From Platynereis dumerilii (taxonomy: Eukaryota > Annelida > Polychaeta > Phyllodocida > Nereididae): a stretch of DNA of 64,000 bases. The stretch's first letter is position 1, and every line of letters begins with the position of its first letter. The DNA is taken from positions 3,100,001 to 3,164,000 of the forward strand of contig JAPTHN010000042.1 of assembly GCA_026936325.1 (NCBI GenBank). The letters are read 5' to 3'. Positions 23,624-35,345 of this stretch are shown here, in pieces. A program made the translations under genes and the position numbers. Under the pieces are notes generated by a model. The model did not search any database. It was given only the letters and a program-made list of their open reading frames with translations, and was not told the DNA's origin.

Positions 23624-23915
23624 GTTCCCCCGTGGCCTAATTGGTAAGTGCGCTTGTCAACTGGCTTTGTGGGCGTGGGTTCAAATCTCACCCCGGGAAC
23701 TCACTTTAGTCCGAGCCCATGGGACATTAAATGGAGGGAGGTTGTATCCAGTGTTCTATGCTACGGCAACTGAAAGACCGTGGGCATCCCTGAATTAATA
23801 GGGTATGTGCCAGACTCACAGTCTTCTCATCTCATCATCATACAGCGATCGCCCGCCTCGATATAGCCTACTAAGGTGCTGCAGAGGCGTAAAACACAAA
23901 CAAACAAAACAAACA
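23624..23915 (+). mobile_element. tRNA-derived SINE, apparently full length
   Basis: A perfect 16-bp target duplication (AACGTTTAACTAAATA) lies at 23608-23623 and 23916-23931. The first 77 bases are a tRNA-like head: GTTCCCC pairs with GGGAAC, a type-2 polymerase III A box is at TGGCCTAATTGGTAAGTG, and a B box is at GGTTCAAATC. The body includes GGGACATTAAATGG, and the tail is GAGGCGTAAAACACAAAC followed by CAAA repeats, like tails shared with CR1/L2 LINEs. The equivalent place near 35,080 in unit C2 is empty. The intact duplication suggests this is one of the youngest insertions here. Anticodon identity is unclear. Confidence 0.9.
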
Positions 23916-24049
23916 AACGTTTAACTAAATAAATTCAGATGCGAAATGGTTGGCAGATGTTCTAATGTTCGCTTCAGAAATAACCATTGTAAATTTTTGA
24001 GCATTAATCTAGATATCCCGTTCCTTGCAAATGTCTCTGTTTCTATTAT

Positions 24050-24190
24050 CTCTGTGGATTACAATGGTGAATTATGCAAAACTAAGAAGCCAAGACAACT
24101 GGCTTTTGATGTAAATCTGAGCCCTTTATATGGCTCATGTTATTGTGAAACTGTCAAATAAGACACACACGTCTTAAGATGTTATAAATA
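24050..24190. other. Conserved block 'Q', copy in C1
   Basis: Contains TGGATTACAATGGTGAATTA, GATGTAAATCTGAGCCCTTT and GACACACACGTCTTAAGA. Copies at about 35,215, 46,385 and 49,040, with its downstream end resuming at 53,391 after an insertion. Function unknown. Confidence 0.6.
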
Positions 24191-24885
24191 TTTCATTGTT
24201 TTCTGAAAGAGAAATCAAATTATTGTAATCTTCGCATTTGTCACCTCCTCCAAATGTCCAAATTTTGACAGTTGTGTTGAGCAGGGATAAGAGCTGTCTG
24301 TTTCAGAGTGAGTTTCAGTATGCTTATTCTTTCAAGCTTCAAAGTACTTAAGATATATGTCCGATTCGGTATTGGACAATAAAAAATAAAAAAACAGTGT
24401 TAACGGGACATCCTCTCCATGTTTTATTTTTTTCTTTGATTAAAGAAATTTAATTGTCATTTGAAAATTGTCACAGCAAACCAAGCTTAGGTTCAACTCC
24501 AAGATTGCGCATTTCGATTGTGATGTAATTTCCAACTGCGACATGTCTGCAGCATATTCAAATTTCCTTTTTGCTGCTTTTACATATACTGTACATACAC
24601 AATGAATTCCATCTGTAAATAAATCATGATTCTTGAATCTTGATGAAACTTGCTGCAGTCTAGCATGTATATAAACACTCTCTGCTTGGCTTGAAATTCT
24701 TGGTAATCACAGTCTTTTGTGGTAGCTGAAAATGTTTATTATACATTTTTAAATAGTATCTTAGCAATGCATTTCCACATAATTTTACTTCATCATGTTA
24801 TATTTGCCCTGCAGTTGGTTCAGAGAGGGAGTCAATGACTTGAGATGGTGTTTCAAGCAGGGGAATGACTGCACAGGAGGAGGGA

Positions 24886-24935
24886 CCCCCTCCCCCCCCC
24901 CGATAAAAAAAAAGAACATGAAAAAAAAAACTGAA
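24886..24935 (+). repeat. Homopolymer tract (poly-C then poly-A)
   Basis: A C-run is followed by two A-runs, and the matching place in the next unit (36,672-36,710) has the same arrangement with different lengths. It is an inherited microsatellite. Confidence 0.7.
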
Positions 24936-25369
24936 AATGTGTTCATTAAATGTATATTATTGGCATGAAATCATTCTCAAAATAAGCCTTTGAAATGGCA
25001 TGAAATCTGGATCTTGTTATAAGGGCAAATGTCATGTTTGAAAAGAAACAAAGAAATTTTGCAAAACACTGACACCATTTCCAGAGTTTTCGCTCCAAAA
25101 AGCCTCAAAAATCAATAAGTCGTTCTAAGGAATTTTGTTTGAGCCAAGGAGTTATTCAGAAATTCAAAAGTCAATATTCCATTGCCTAAAAGGAGCTTCT
25201 CAATTGAATTTGAAGATAAAGAGGCCATTAGAGGGCTAGTTTGTGTTGAATGATGTTGGCTGTTTCCCAAAACTATTGCGTAAGTGGAAGCATTGGTCAT
25301 TGAATCTCATGTTGGTGACACTATTCTCACCCTCAATGACTTCTCAAATCAATTTATGTCATTCTGGTT

Positions 25370-25726
25370 TACAGCCTTTCACTTTGATAAAGAAAAATGA
25401 GGACCAGTTCACTGTGAAAAATGCACTTCGTGACTCATGATAGCTGATGAAGTGTCATCTTCTATACTTTCAACATGGGAAACATAGAGGCAGTTTGATT
25501 AGTCATGATCAAGAGAAGGTCATTTGACTTGTCATAACTGATTTTGGATTGAAAATTAGATGCACAGTCCTTTCGTTTAACTGTCACCAACAAGAGGGAT
25601 AAGACTCCTTGAATCAAATTAACATTAAAAGAATTGGGTATGATCATGACAAATCATCTGTATGATGACACACAAAGCGCCATTTTCACAGTGAAATCTT
25701 TTTCGGTATCAAAGTGAAAGGCTGCA
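25370..25726 (-). mobile_element. Inverted-repeat element, orientation 1 of a flipped pair
   Basis: TTACAGCCTTTCACTTTGAT at the left is mirrored by ATCAAAGTGAAAGGCTG at the right. Its interior matches the interior of 37116-37482 only when reverse-complemented, yet the flanking unit sequence is collinear in both. The 61-codon minus-strand frame (25462-25647) corresponds to the plus-strand frame at 37203-37415. Their differences fall mostly at amino-acid-changing positions, so no coding constraint is seen. Confidence 0.7.
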
Positions 25727-26934
25727 AAGAGCTGTTGTTAAAAGGCACAGAAATCCGAGAACAAGCAGATTCAACGTCTGATGAAAGATGTCTCTTTTAA
25801 AGACTTTTGAAAAGGGCCATTTCAAAGAAATTTTTCTTTTTGAAATTTGCACTAAGCAGGTCACAATAGCAGAAGATATGTCATTATCGCATAATGTGAG
25901 GTTTTAACCATTTTAGCAGTCTGCTTAAGTTAAAGGTTTTGAGTGTTGAAGCTATGTATAATGAATCGTCAGCAAGTGGTCAAAGAAACCATTTATTTTA
26001 TTGAAATAGTGTCCTTTCTTCGCACATCACTGACAAACCGACTATGACAGTTGAACAGTAGATAACTTACAGAAGAAACAGGCTGAGATTAGCGCAAAGG
26101 AGAGATATCTTTTGACAATGGTTAAAATCTACTTATGCCTATCCTTTCGAAATGTTAGAAAAAAACCAATAAATTTTCAATACCCAATGAAAAAATCCAA
26201 AATGTTGAAGCGGTATACTCTTAGGTAGAAAAGTACAAAGCTGTCCATATTGCCCTGTCAAACTACAAATATATATATACAATGTACTGCCGGAACATGA
26301 AATATCTGTTCACTGCATGTGCCAGATATAAATTGCTTAAAACAATCCTTGAGTGAGTTTCAAGTGAGAGTTACTGATTTGAAAAAGGATTTCAAGCAGA
26401 AAGGCATGTCTACACATTCTCAATGATATGTCTGAGAGGCACTGGTGTCTAGTTCCTTTAAAAACAGATTCTAAACATTTGTTGGCAGAGGATGCTCCCC
26501 GCATGTTTGAAAAGTCAAATACTGTATGTTGAAGAATCATGAGAGAAAATATTCTTTAAACAGCAACACATAGTCTGAACGATGTGGGATGAGAAAAGTG
26601 GCTGTCAATTTCGAGCATTGAATAGTTTGGATTGTCCTAGCCATTCGTCAAAGTGGATTTTGACAGTCAAAATTATGGGTTACACAATTGGGGTGAGGGG
26701 TCTGTGGTGACATGCGGATACTTACCCCAAGTGAAGGATATTTGTTCGCTTGCATTGATTACTCACTGGCAAATATGAATGACCAGAATCGCGTGGTAAT
26801 TAGATCGTCTGTATAACACAGCCAGAAAAGACTGTAAAACTCTTGTTGGTATTCCTTTAGCTGCTGGAAGTAAATACTAGTTGCCTTTCTTCTCTTTTCT
26901 TGCTCTTATGTTAGTGTCACTGAATCATCTGCCA

Positions 26935-27050
26935 GTTCATTTGGTAATGGGCCTCTGACACAGATCTCTGAGCTTCAAAGAATGGCGTGTAACCAGAGAA
27001 CAAGAGTCAATTCTTGGGCCTGGCAATCTGTCAAGAGGACATCACATCAG
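26935..27050. other. Conserved block 'P', copy in C2
   Basis: One G fewer in the GGG run than in the B units, which breaks any shared reading frame. Base-level conservation stays high through ATCTGTCAAGAGGACATCAC. Confidence 0.6.
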
Positions 27051-27058
27051 AAGCATAT

Positions 27059-28660
27059 GGGTCAAAATTTGATAAGTCTGAAATTCTTGTCTCCAGTGTT
27101 TAACGATAACTCATGATGGCAGGAAGACCAATAGAGGACCTCTTGTTGTCATTTGTCATAGACTAGGATATTAGCAAAACTTATAACACAAGAAGTATGT
27201 AGCAGAATATTTTAATCCCATTCAAAAATGGCATTGAAGTGGCCAACCCCCCTGAAAATGGCCTGTCTCCACCAACACTTTCTTTGAAAGATCGCATCAC
27301 AAAAACTAGTATAGGATTCTGATTCAATTAAACTCTTCCATACATGGAGACTTGACTGTCAGTCTTCTAAAATCTGGTCATCAATAGCTGAAATAATATT
27401 CTGTATAAGAGCAGGAGGTTGTTGTGTCAATGTCTCCAATATTGTGTCATTAGCATCACTCCGGATTTGTTTCTTAATAAAAAATAAAGGGACACACATT
27501 CTGTGAGAAAACCTTGTGTCTGATGTTGTCTGAGAACCAAAAAAAATAACTATCTGTAGCTCCGTATCATTTATGTTAACCAAAATATTAGAGTATTTCT
27601 GTTGGCATGTCAGTCGTCCTATCTTAATTTGTCACTAGCAAACACCTTGCTACTCTATTTTGACTACATATTTCTGGTCAAAAATTTACTGTGAACATGT
27701 TTCGGGTGTACAAAAGGTCATTGCATGCACATATTGCCAGACTGCCAGTTTTGCACTGGTCCCTACAAAGATTTTTACTGTAATTATCATTAGCATCACG
27801 CTGTCATTAGCATCATGTCAAAAATAGCTTATTGCCTTTATCTCACTAAAATTTTGTTGCAGGTGACCGGAATTGAAATCAGTTGAATATATATTATCAA
27901 TAAATGTTTCAACAGACTATTACATAACATTTTTGCATTTTCCTTGCATCTCACATGCTTAGTATGAAGTTTGATTCTTCTCTGAAACTACTAACCAAAT
28001 ATGGGGTGCCAGCAACATTTTACCATTGTCTAGCATCTGAAATATGGTTTAGCAAAGACATTGGGCACTGGAGGGAGTAGGGGAGATCATCTTTATTATT
28101 CAGAATCCAAACTATTGATGAAATTAATATTTTTGTTTGTTTTTGTAAATTTCTGGTTCAAGGATTTGTTCTATCTCAATAACTATTGGTCATAGAGACC
28201 TGAAATATAGCTCATTGTGTGCAGAATAGCCACTTTCCTATTTGTTGGTAATACATTATTCAGCTCTAAATGGTACGGATTTCAAGTTATAGGCATGATG
28301 CTAATGACACACATATTTGGTATTTTAATTGATCAAAATGCAGTTTCTCAAAAATAATTGCCATTAGAGACCTGGAACTTGCCCAAAATGTGCCAGCTAC
28401 TTGCCTAATCATTGGCAATAGATTGTTTAGCCCCAAATGACAAGGATTTTTTAGTTAGAGGCGTGATTTTAATGACAGTTGAAAAAATTACATCTATGTT
28501 TATCACCTCATCACAGATCAGTGGGGCATTTCGACCCTTGGACATGAAAGTGCAGTGATAGCTGATTGTCTGACCCACGCAAACTTTAAAAGGCATTTCT
28601 GGAGTGAAAAATTTTCGAAATTTTTTCAGCTGAAATTTCAAGGTTTTCAAATTTTGACCC
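27059..28660. mobile_element. 1.6-kb element with GGGTCAAAATTTGA ends, ATAT duplication
   Basis: Ends GGGTCAAAATTTGA and TCAAATTTTGACCC are flanked by ATAT at 27055-27058 and 28661-28664. The copy near 48,200 is the empty site. Inside are two tandem units of about 160 bp (28,165-28,310 and 28,330-28,482) and repeated GTCATTAGCATCA words (about 27,447, 27,787 and 27,803). The start GGGTC and 4-bp duplication resemble the 2-kb foldback at 10739. The 74-, 93- and 63-codon frames inside have no recognisable domain. Confidence 0.7.
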
Positions 28661-28904
28661 ATATACCTCAACAAGTTTTTTTCCACGGCAATTACATCAG
28701 GGGTGAAGATAACATGTGCCTGGTAGTAACAGAACTGTCTTCATAGATACTGCAAATTTTAACTTTCGACAGGTAGAAACTTTTGATCTTAAACGCTTGT
28801 GTTCTCTTGTTTCAAATGCGGACAGTTTGAAGTAAATCTGCACCGAATGAAACATACAAGGACTCAGAACGTATTTTTAGAAGAAGCGTATAAGCTTATA
28901 TTAT

Positions 28905-31900
28905 AGTCCAGTCAAAATAGAGATTAATCTAGACATATGTGCAACACGAGCAATTTCAATTGTATATATACCAGAAAATCCTGCAGATTATGAAAATAAT
29001 ACTCATTTTTGCGTGGCGGTGGTGGAAAATCTTCAAAAATGCGTTTCCATGGCAACAAGTCTATATCAAAATAAATAGATGTTTCTGAGCTAAAAAGCTG
29101 CCTAGTATTGACAGATATTATGATATTTGCAATCTGATGGTACAGTTTGATTAGGTATAAGATCGGTTATCAAAAATTATAATCAATTTTAACCTGCAAT
29201 TTCCTTGGTTGCCATGGTAACATACTTGCATAACAAAATCAGGATTTTTTTTTCTGCTGTGATGAATGAAGTTTTGCTGTATTCAGCTGTTATTAACATC
29301 GTGGAAATGGTAATGTGACTGTTAAATATGCTATACTCTGGGCTTTTCAAAAATATCATGTGGGTCTGAAGCTTCATTACTTTTCAAGAAAATGTTGCCT
29401 TAGTAACAGAAGTCTTACATTTTTCAAAATACCCTTGAAGATTGTTATTCCTTCTGTTGAATTGTAAGATAAAGGCTAGTAGTAATTTCTTGCAGAATGA
29501 CTTAAAATCTATAATCTAGATTATAGATACACCCTTAATTTTAATTTTAACAGTTTGGTTGCCATGGAAACCTGTAAAAAGCACAAATATTTTGTATTTT
29601 TTAGATATACAAGATTTTTCACCATTTTTCTGTAACAGTTCCTTAGATAATGAAGTAGAAAGTTGGTTAACATGTTGAACAATGTGAGAACATCATTTTG
29701 TATGGTAACCAAGACCAAAATATTGTTTTTCTGCTTAGCAACGAGACAAAAATAAGTCTTTACTGCTTGTAGGTCGTGTCTGGAGAACAAAGACGAGCAA
29801 TAACTCATACATTAGGTTAAAAATTGATGACTTTCAGCCTAAATGCTTGTAAGAGAACAAAAATATAACTTTTAAAATGAATTGTAATAATAATATTCCC
29901 AAATATGGAGCTTCTACAGGAAATCTGCCTTTCAAAAGTGGTATTATGAGGATTTTTGGTATTTTCTTACGGTGTGTCTCCCCATTTCAATACAAATATT
30001 GAGGCTGTGAGTCATTTCGCATTTTGTGGCTTTTAAAATGTACATATGGTGTGGTAACCAAGGCATAAATATTGTTTTTTTGCTTAGCAACCAGACAAAA
30101 ACGTTAGTAAAGACAGTTTAAACTGTTGTCCAATTAGTAGATCTTAGTGCATGAAATGAAACAGAGTGTGCATTTCCGGATAAAGCGTGAAATTTGGCAG
30201 AGGGGTAAATAAGACCAAGAGGAACACTATTTTGATGGAAACAGTTTGGCACATCCTTGCTTCCATCCGCCATCTTGGATTTCAAAATGGCCGCCATTCT
30301 GAACCTCTTTTCATCAATATCTCAGTAACTAAGGCAGGTAGAGTGTTCATTTCTGTGGCTATAGCCTTGAAATTAATTCAGAAATATATATTGGAAATTT
30401 TTGAAGTGCTACAATGGTGGCCATATTGATTTTCAAGATGGCTGCCATCTGATTTTGGGATCAATAAATTAGATTAACTGACTATTATGAGATGGAAGGG
30501 CAGCCACATTGCATTTTTCAATATGGCTGCCTTGTGCAGTTGATAAGTCTTTATATCTCAAAATATGAAATGGATAGAAACAGGATTTCAGTGACTCTCT
30601 TTTACATTTAGGTCAATGCATCTGATTCACTGAAAGTTTAATATGGCAGCCATATTTTCAAGATGGCCATATTATTCGCTTGATATCTTTTTCATCTTTA
30701 AAGCTAAAATGGCAATGATTTCATGACGGTACTCTCTATTTTGGATCAACGGACATAACAAGTCGTTCATTTCTGTGATGGGATACGAGTTGAGAAAGGT
30801 GCTATAGACATAGATAACTTCAGCCTTTTAAGTCCAGTTCTGAGTGCTCAAGAGGATTATCATGAAGCCTATTACTCTATTGTTATAAGAAAATAGAAAA
30901 AATATGCAATGACCATTTCATTGACTAAACACATATTTTCAGGCTACGGGATGTGGAAGAAATAACATAACTGCACTTTTTTTTTCAGGACAGGGTAGTG
31001 TCACATTTTAACATTAATTATTAAGATTGAATTATTTCATTTCATTTTCAAACCTTTGTCAAATAACCATGAGATATATAACGCATCTAATTTGATTGAA
31101 ACAAAAAAGCTGGTAGCCACCAAATTTCACAGTGAACTTGCAGTTGTTCCAGGACTATATTTTGTCAATTACCTACATATTATTGGCTGTCCATTGAATC
31201 CCACTATATTTCAAGAATATGCCAAATCAATAATCTAGCCTTTTTTTAAGAGAGACACTTCAAATGTTGCCTTTTATATCAAAGCAAGTAGAAGTAATCG
31301 AAGGGCTGGAGATATAGCTCAACTTTCAAATAGTCAGAGATATAGCTCAACTTTTTGCCACTTCTGCATGTGTACAAGTATATAGCCTTGGTCAGGTATC
31401 TGAACTTAATTTGTGGAACACACCTTGTGGATTCATTTGGAAAAGTATAACTATGTGTGTGACTATATCTGTTAGTCACAAACAAAAGAGCAGAGATTGC
31501 ATGTGCATTGGGTTGCTTTGAGGCTTAGTATTCACATGGAAATGGAAGGTTCCAGAAGTTGGGCTGTCTTAAGACATTCTATTCCCTCTGCGTGCCTTAA
31601 TTAGAAGTAAAAAGCAACATTCAAATGAGCCTCTCTCGAAATTTATTATTTGGAATATTCTTTAAAAAGCAAATTTATGGCCAAAGATCTACAGATCATC
31701 CAACTCCTCATCAACTCCACTAAATGAATATACAAATTAAATAATAAATGAGTTTGTAAAAATATTGAATAAGTATGCAATGTATTTCAACATGTCTAAA
31801 CTTAAATTCAAAATGTTATCCCTCATGATGATTTGAAAGAGAAATGAATTTCATGTTTTTCCATCGTCTACTTTTTGTCATTCAGAAAAATGTATGTACA

Positions 31901-34900
31901 TCCAATGAAAGTACCAAGTGCTGCATTTAGGCCTATTCGATTTCTTCCACCAAAGAATTTTAATGTTCAGCCTTCAATTTGAGGGAACAGTGTTGGATCC
32001 AGACATTGTAGTCTACTGGCAGCATAGTTACACCTAATCTGTCTTGACATACACGGGTGTGCTTAATCAATAATCACACATATTGAATTCAAAATGATGG
32101 TTTAATTTAAGTGAAAGTTTGAGCCCCCTAATCCCCCATTTAGGATCCATGTACCATTGGTTATATTACACCCCAACAACCCCCTCCAACTCATGGCCCT
32201 ATCTCATAAAGTAATTTCATTTTTGATTCATTGACTGCAAAAATTAATTGTACTGCCTTGAAATAATATGATTGCTTACAGCTATTTATGCTTTTGAAAA
32301 ACTTAATGAAACATGGTGGAATTATGGCTGCCACCCTACTTCTAAAACTATCAGTGTTAGTGAATCAAATGCATTGACCAAAAAGTGGGGAAGAGTCACT
32401 GAAAAAAATGTTTGTAGCTATTTTAGTTCCTACATTATGGAGGGCACTTAATTAAACATGGCGGCCATATTGAAAAATCCGGAATGGCCACCATTGCATC
32501 ACAACTAAGAGTTACATGTAGTTAATCTGATTTCTTAACCCCAAACACAGGGTATGAAATGGACTCCTAACTAAAGTAGTTTCCGAGATATGGCAATAAA
32601 TCTTTTTTCAGAGGCAGCCATTTTGAAAATAAATATCTTAGCACTTCCAAAATATCAAATTTGTATTTCTGATTTATTTACAAGACTATAGCCACTGAAA
32701 TGAACATTCTACCTGCCTTAGTCACTGAGATATTGATGAAAAGAGGTTCATAATGGCGGCCATTTAGCAATCTAAGATGGCGGATGGAAGGATGGATGTG
32801 CCCAACTGTTTAATCAAAATAGTGTTCCTCTTGGTCTTATTTACCCCTCTGCAAAATTTCATGCTTTTATCCGGAAATGCACACTCTGTTTCATTTCATG
32901 CACTAAGATCCACTAATTGGACAACAGTTTAAACTGTCTTTACTAACGTTTTTGTCTGGTTGCTAAGCAAAAAAACAATATTTATGCCTTGGTTACCACA
33001 CCATATGTACATTTTAAAAGCTACAAAATGCGAACTGACTCACAGCCTCAATATTTGTACTGAAATGGGGAGACACACTGTAAGAAAATACTAATAATCC
33101 TCAAAATAGCACTTTTGAAAGGCAGATTTCTTGTAGAAGCCCCATATTTGGGAATATTATTATTCCAATTCATTTTAAAAGTTATATTTTTGTTCTCTTA
33201 CATGCATTTAGGCTGAAAGACATCAATTTTTAACGTAATATATGAGTTGTAGCTCGTTTTTGTTTTTCAGACACGACCTACAAGCTGTTAAGTCTTATTT
33301 TTGTATGGTTGCTAAGCAGAAAAACAATATTTTGGTCTTGGTTACCATACAAAATGATGTTCTCCCATTGATCAACATGTTAACCAACTTTCTACTTCAC
33401 TATCTAAGGAAATTTTATAGAAACATTTTGAAAAATCTTGTATATTTAACAAATATATAATATTTCTGCTTTTTACATGTGTTTCCATGGCAACCAAACT
33501 GCTGAAATTAAACTTAAGGGTGTATTTATAATCTAGATTATAGATTTTAAGTCATTCTGAAAGAAATTACTGCTAGCCTTTATCTTACAATTCAACAGAA
33601 GGAATAACAATCTTCAAGGATATTTTAAAAAATGTAAGACTTGTGTTACTAAGGCAACATTTTCCTGGAAAGTAATGAAGTCACAGACCCATACACGATA
33701 TTTTTGAAAAGCCTGGAGTTTAGCATATCGATGGTGAAAGTGCAAAACCTCGTATGTCAAAAAAAGCCATTTTTCAGAAATTGGAAAAAACTATCACCGA
33801 TCTTTTTTTATGGTAATGTTTATCAATATGTGAGTTAGGCTCAACTTGATTTATAGAAAGTGACACCCTGTTTTAGCATAACTTTTTGTCAGAGGTCGTT
33901 GACCCCTAGCATTGATGTCACATCAGATATGATTGAAAATGTTGACTTACAAGGTTTTGCACTTTCACTTAGTAAGGTGCAAAACCTTGTAACTCGACCA
34001 TTTTTCACACTTTAAAGCAACTTGCAGTATTCAATGTACCTTTAATCTATAGGTAAACAGTAAAAAATATAATTTGACCATGATAAATAACAACAGCTAA
34101 TTTTAATTAGTGGCTACTATGGCAAAAATGAGGAAAATGACACTTTTTTCAAAATTTTGTGCACTTTCTTTTTCAATAGCCTATATCACCACAATAAATA
34201 TAGGGAGGTAAAAAAATTTTAAAAAGGAAATTTCCTGTGAGCCATAAAAAACGTACCACAATCATAATTTTTCAAAAAAGGTTGAAATATCCTAAATACG
34301 TGCTTCAAAGTTCTGATTTGAGTTACGAGGTTTTGCACTTTCACTTTTTGGAACAAATCGACATACAAGGTTTGGTGAAATCATGGTTCAATCATTCTGT
34401 TACAGCTTCCAAAAATAGCAAAGAGGCAAGGTGAACAATTGACAACATGTATTGGATATTGAATTAGTCATTCCACTCAAAATCTAAAAATAGCAAAATT
34501 TTGACATACGAGGTTTTGCACTTTCACCATCGATATTTAACAGTCACATTGCCATTTCCACGATATTAATAACAGCTGAATACAGCAAACCTTCATTCAT
34601 CACAGTCGAAAAAAAAGCCTGATTTTGTTATGCAAGTATGTTACCATGGCAACCAAGGAAATTGCAGGTTAAAATTGATTATAATTTTTGATAACCGATC
34701 TTATACCTAATCAAACTGTCCATCAGATTGCAAATATCATAATATCTGTCAATGCTAGGCAGCTTTTTAGCTCAGAAACATCTATTTATTTTGATATAGA
34801 CTTGTTGCCATGGAAACGCATTTTTGAAGATTTTCCACCACCGCCACGCAAAAATGAGTATTATTTTCAGAATCTGCAGGATTTTCTGGTATATATACAA

Positions 34901-34965
34901 TTGAAATTGCTCGTGTTGCAATTATGTCTAGGTTTAGAGCATTTTTGGGCTAGAATGACTGGACT
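28905..34965. mobile_element. 6.1-kb foldback element with long arms
   Basis: Ends AGTCCAGTCA and TGACTGGACT are flanked by an imperfect 8-bp duplication (TATATTAT / AATATCAT). Unit C3 near 46,150 gives the empty site. The left arm is about 28,905-30,670; the right arm is about 32,320-34,965 and includes a nested 0.8-kb element. The loop of about 1.6 kb has no supported gene. Each arm holds three palindromes of the type GTTGCCATGGAAAC (29,043, 29,207, 29,558; 33,481, 34,640, 34,804). Each also holds GTTGCTAAGC words and many ATGGCGGCC/ATGGCTGCC words. Open frames in the two arms (29521-29808 minus, 33242-33460 plus) are mirror copies, not genes. A foldback with 8-9-bp duplications would fit hAT- or Mutator-type mobilisation, but no transposase is visible. 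Confidence 0.8.
33729..34532. mobile_element. 0.8-kb element nested in the foldback arm, ATAT duplication
   Basis: Ends CGATGGTGAAAGTGCAAAAC and its mirror GTTTTGCACTTTCACCATCG are flanked by ATAT (33725-33728 and 34533-34536). The other arm of the host foldback, near 29,325, lacks it and gives the empty site. The word AGGTTTTGCACTTTCAC recurs near 33,953, 33,973 (inverted), 34,329 and at both ends, an iteron pattern. No transposase. It must be younger than the foldback it sits in. Confidence 0.8.
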
Positions 34966-35214
34966 AATATCATAGTACAGTTGATTTCTTCTTTCGGATT
35001 GAAAAACACATGTTCGAATGAACAGTTTGTAGCTGGAGAAAAACTAGAATTTTTCATGGATGCCATTGGAAATAAAAAAAGGAACATTTAACAAAAGTAA
35101 CGCAGATGCGCAATGGTTGCCTGATCTTCTTATGTTTACTCCTGAAGCAACCATTGTTAATCTTTTAGCATTAATCTAGGTATCCCGTTCCTTGCAAATG
35201 TCTCTTCTTCTATT

Positions 35215-35345
35215 ATCTCAGTGGATTACAATGGTGAATTATGCAAAACTAAGAAGCCAAGACAACTGGCTTTTGATGTAAATCTGAGCCCTTTGTATCG
35301 CTCATGTCATTGTGTAAACTGACACATAAGACACACACATCTTAA
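35215..35345. other. Conserved block 'Q', copy in C2
   Basis: Very close to the 24,050 copy at base level across TGGATTACAATGGTGAATTA and GATGTAAATCTGAGCCCTTT. Confidence 0.6.

Larger units (their letters stand above)
22441..25060 (+). repeat. Array unit C1
   Basis: Older unit. Landmarks: empty site of the flip element near 22,575, SINE-type tail at 22,665-22,795, block N near 22,885 (GTTTCAAGAGGGAG), block P at 23,230, a SINE insertion, block Q at 24,050-24,180 (GATGTAAATCTGAGCCCTTT), a diverged form of the CTTGATGAAACTTGC block near 24,640, and a second N-like block near 24,825. The 71-codon frame at 23946-24161 over block Q has in-frame stops or shifts in the other Q copies, so it is not called as an exon. 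Confidence 0.65.

Noticed and set aside
23624-23700. A genuine tRNA gene
   Set aside because: Anticodon arm is poor, and the head is fused to a SINE body and tail with flanking duplications.
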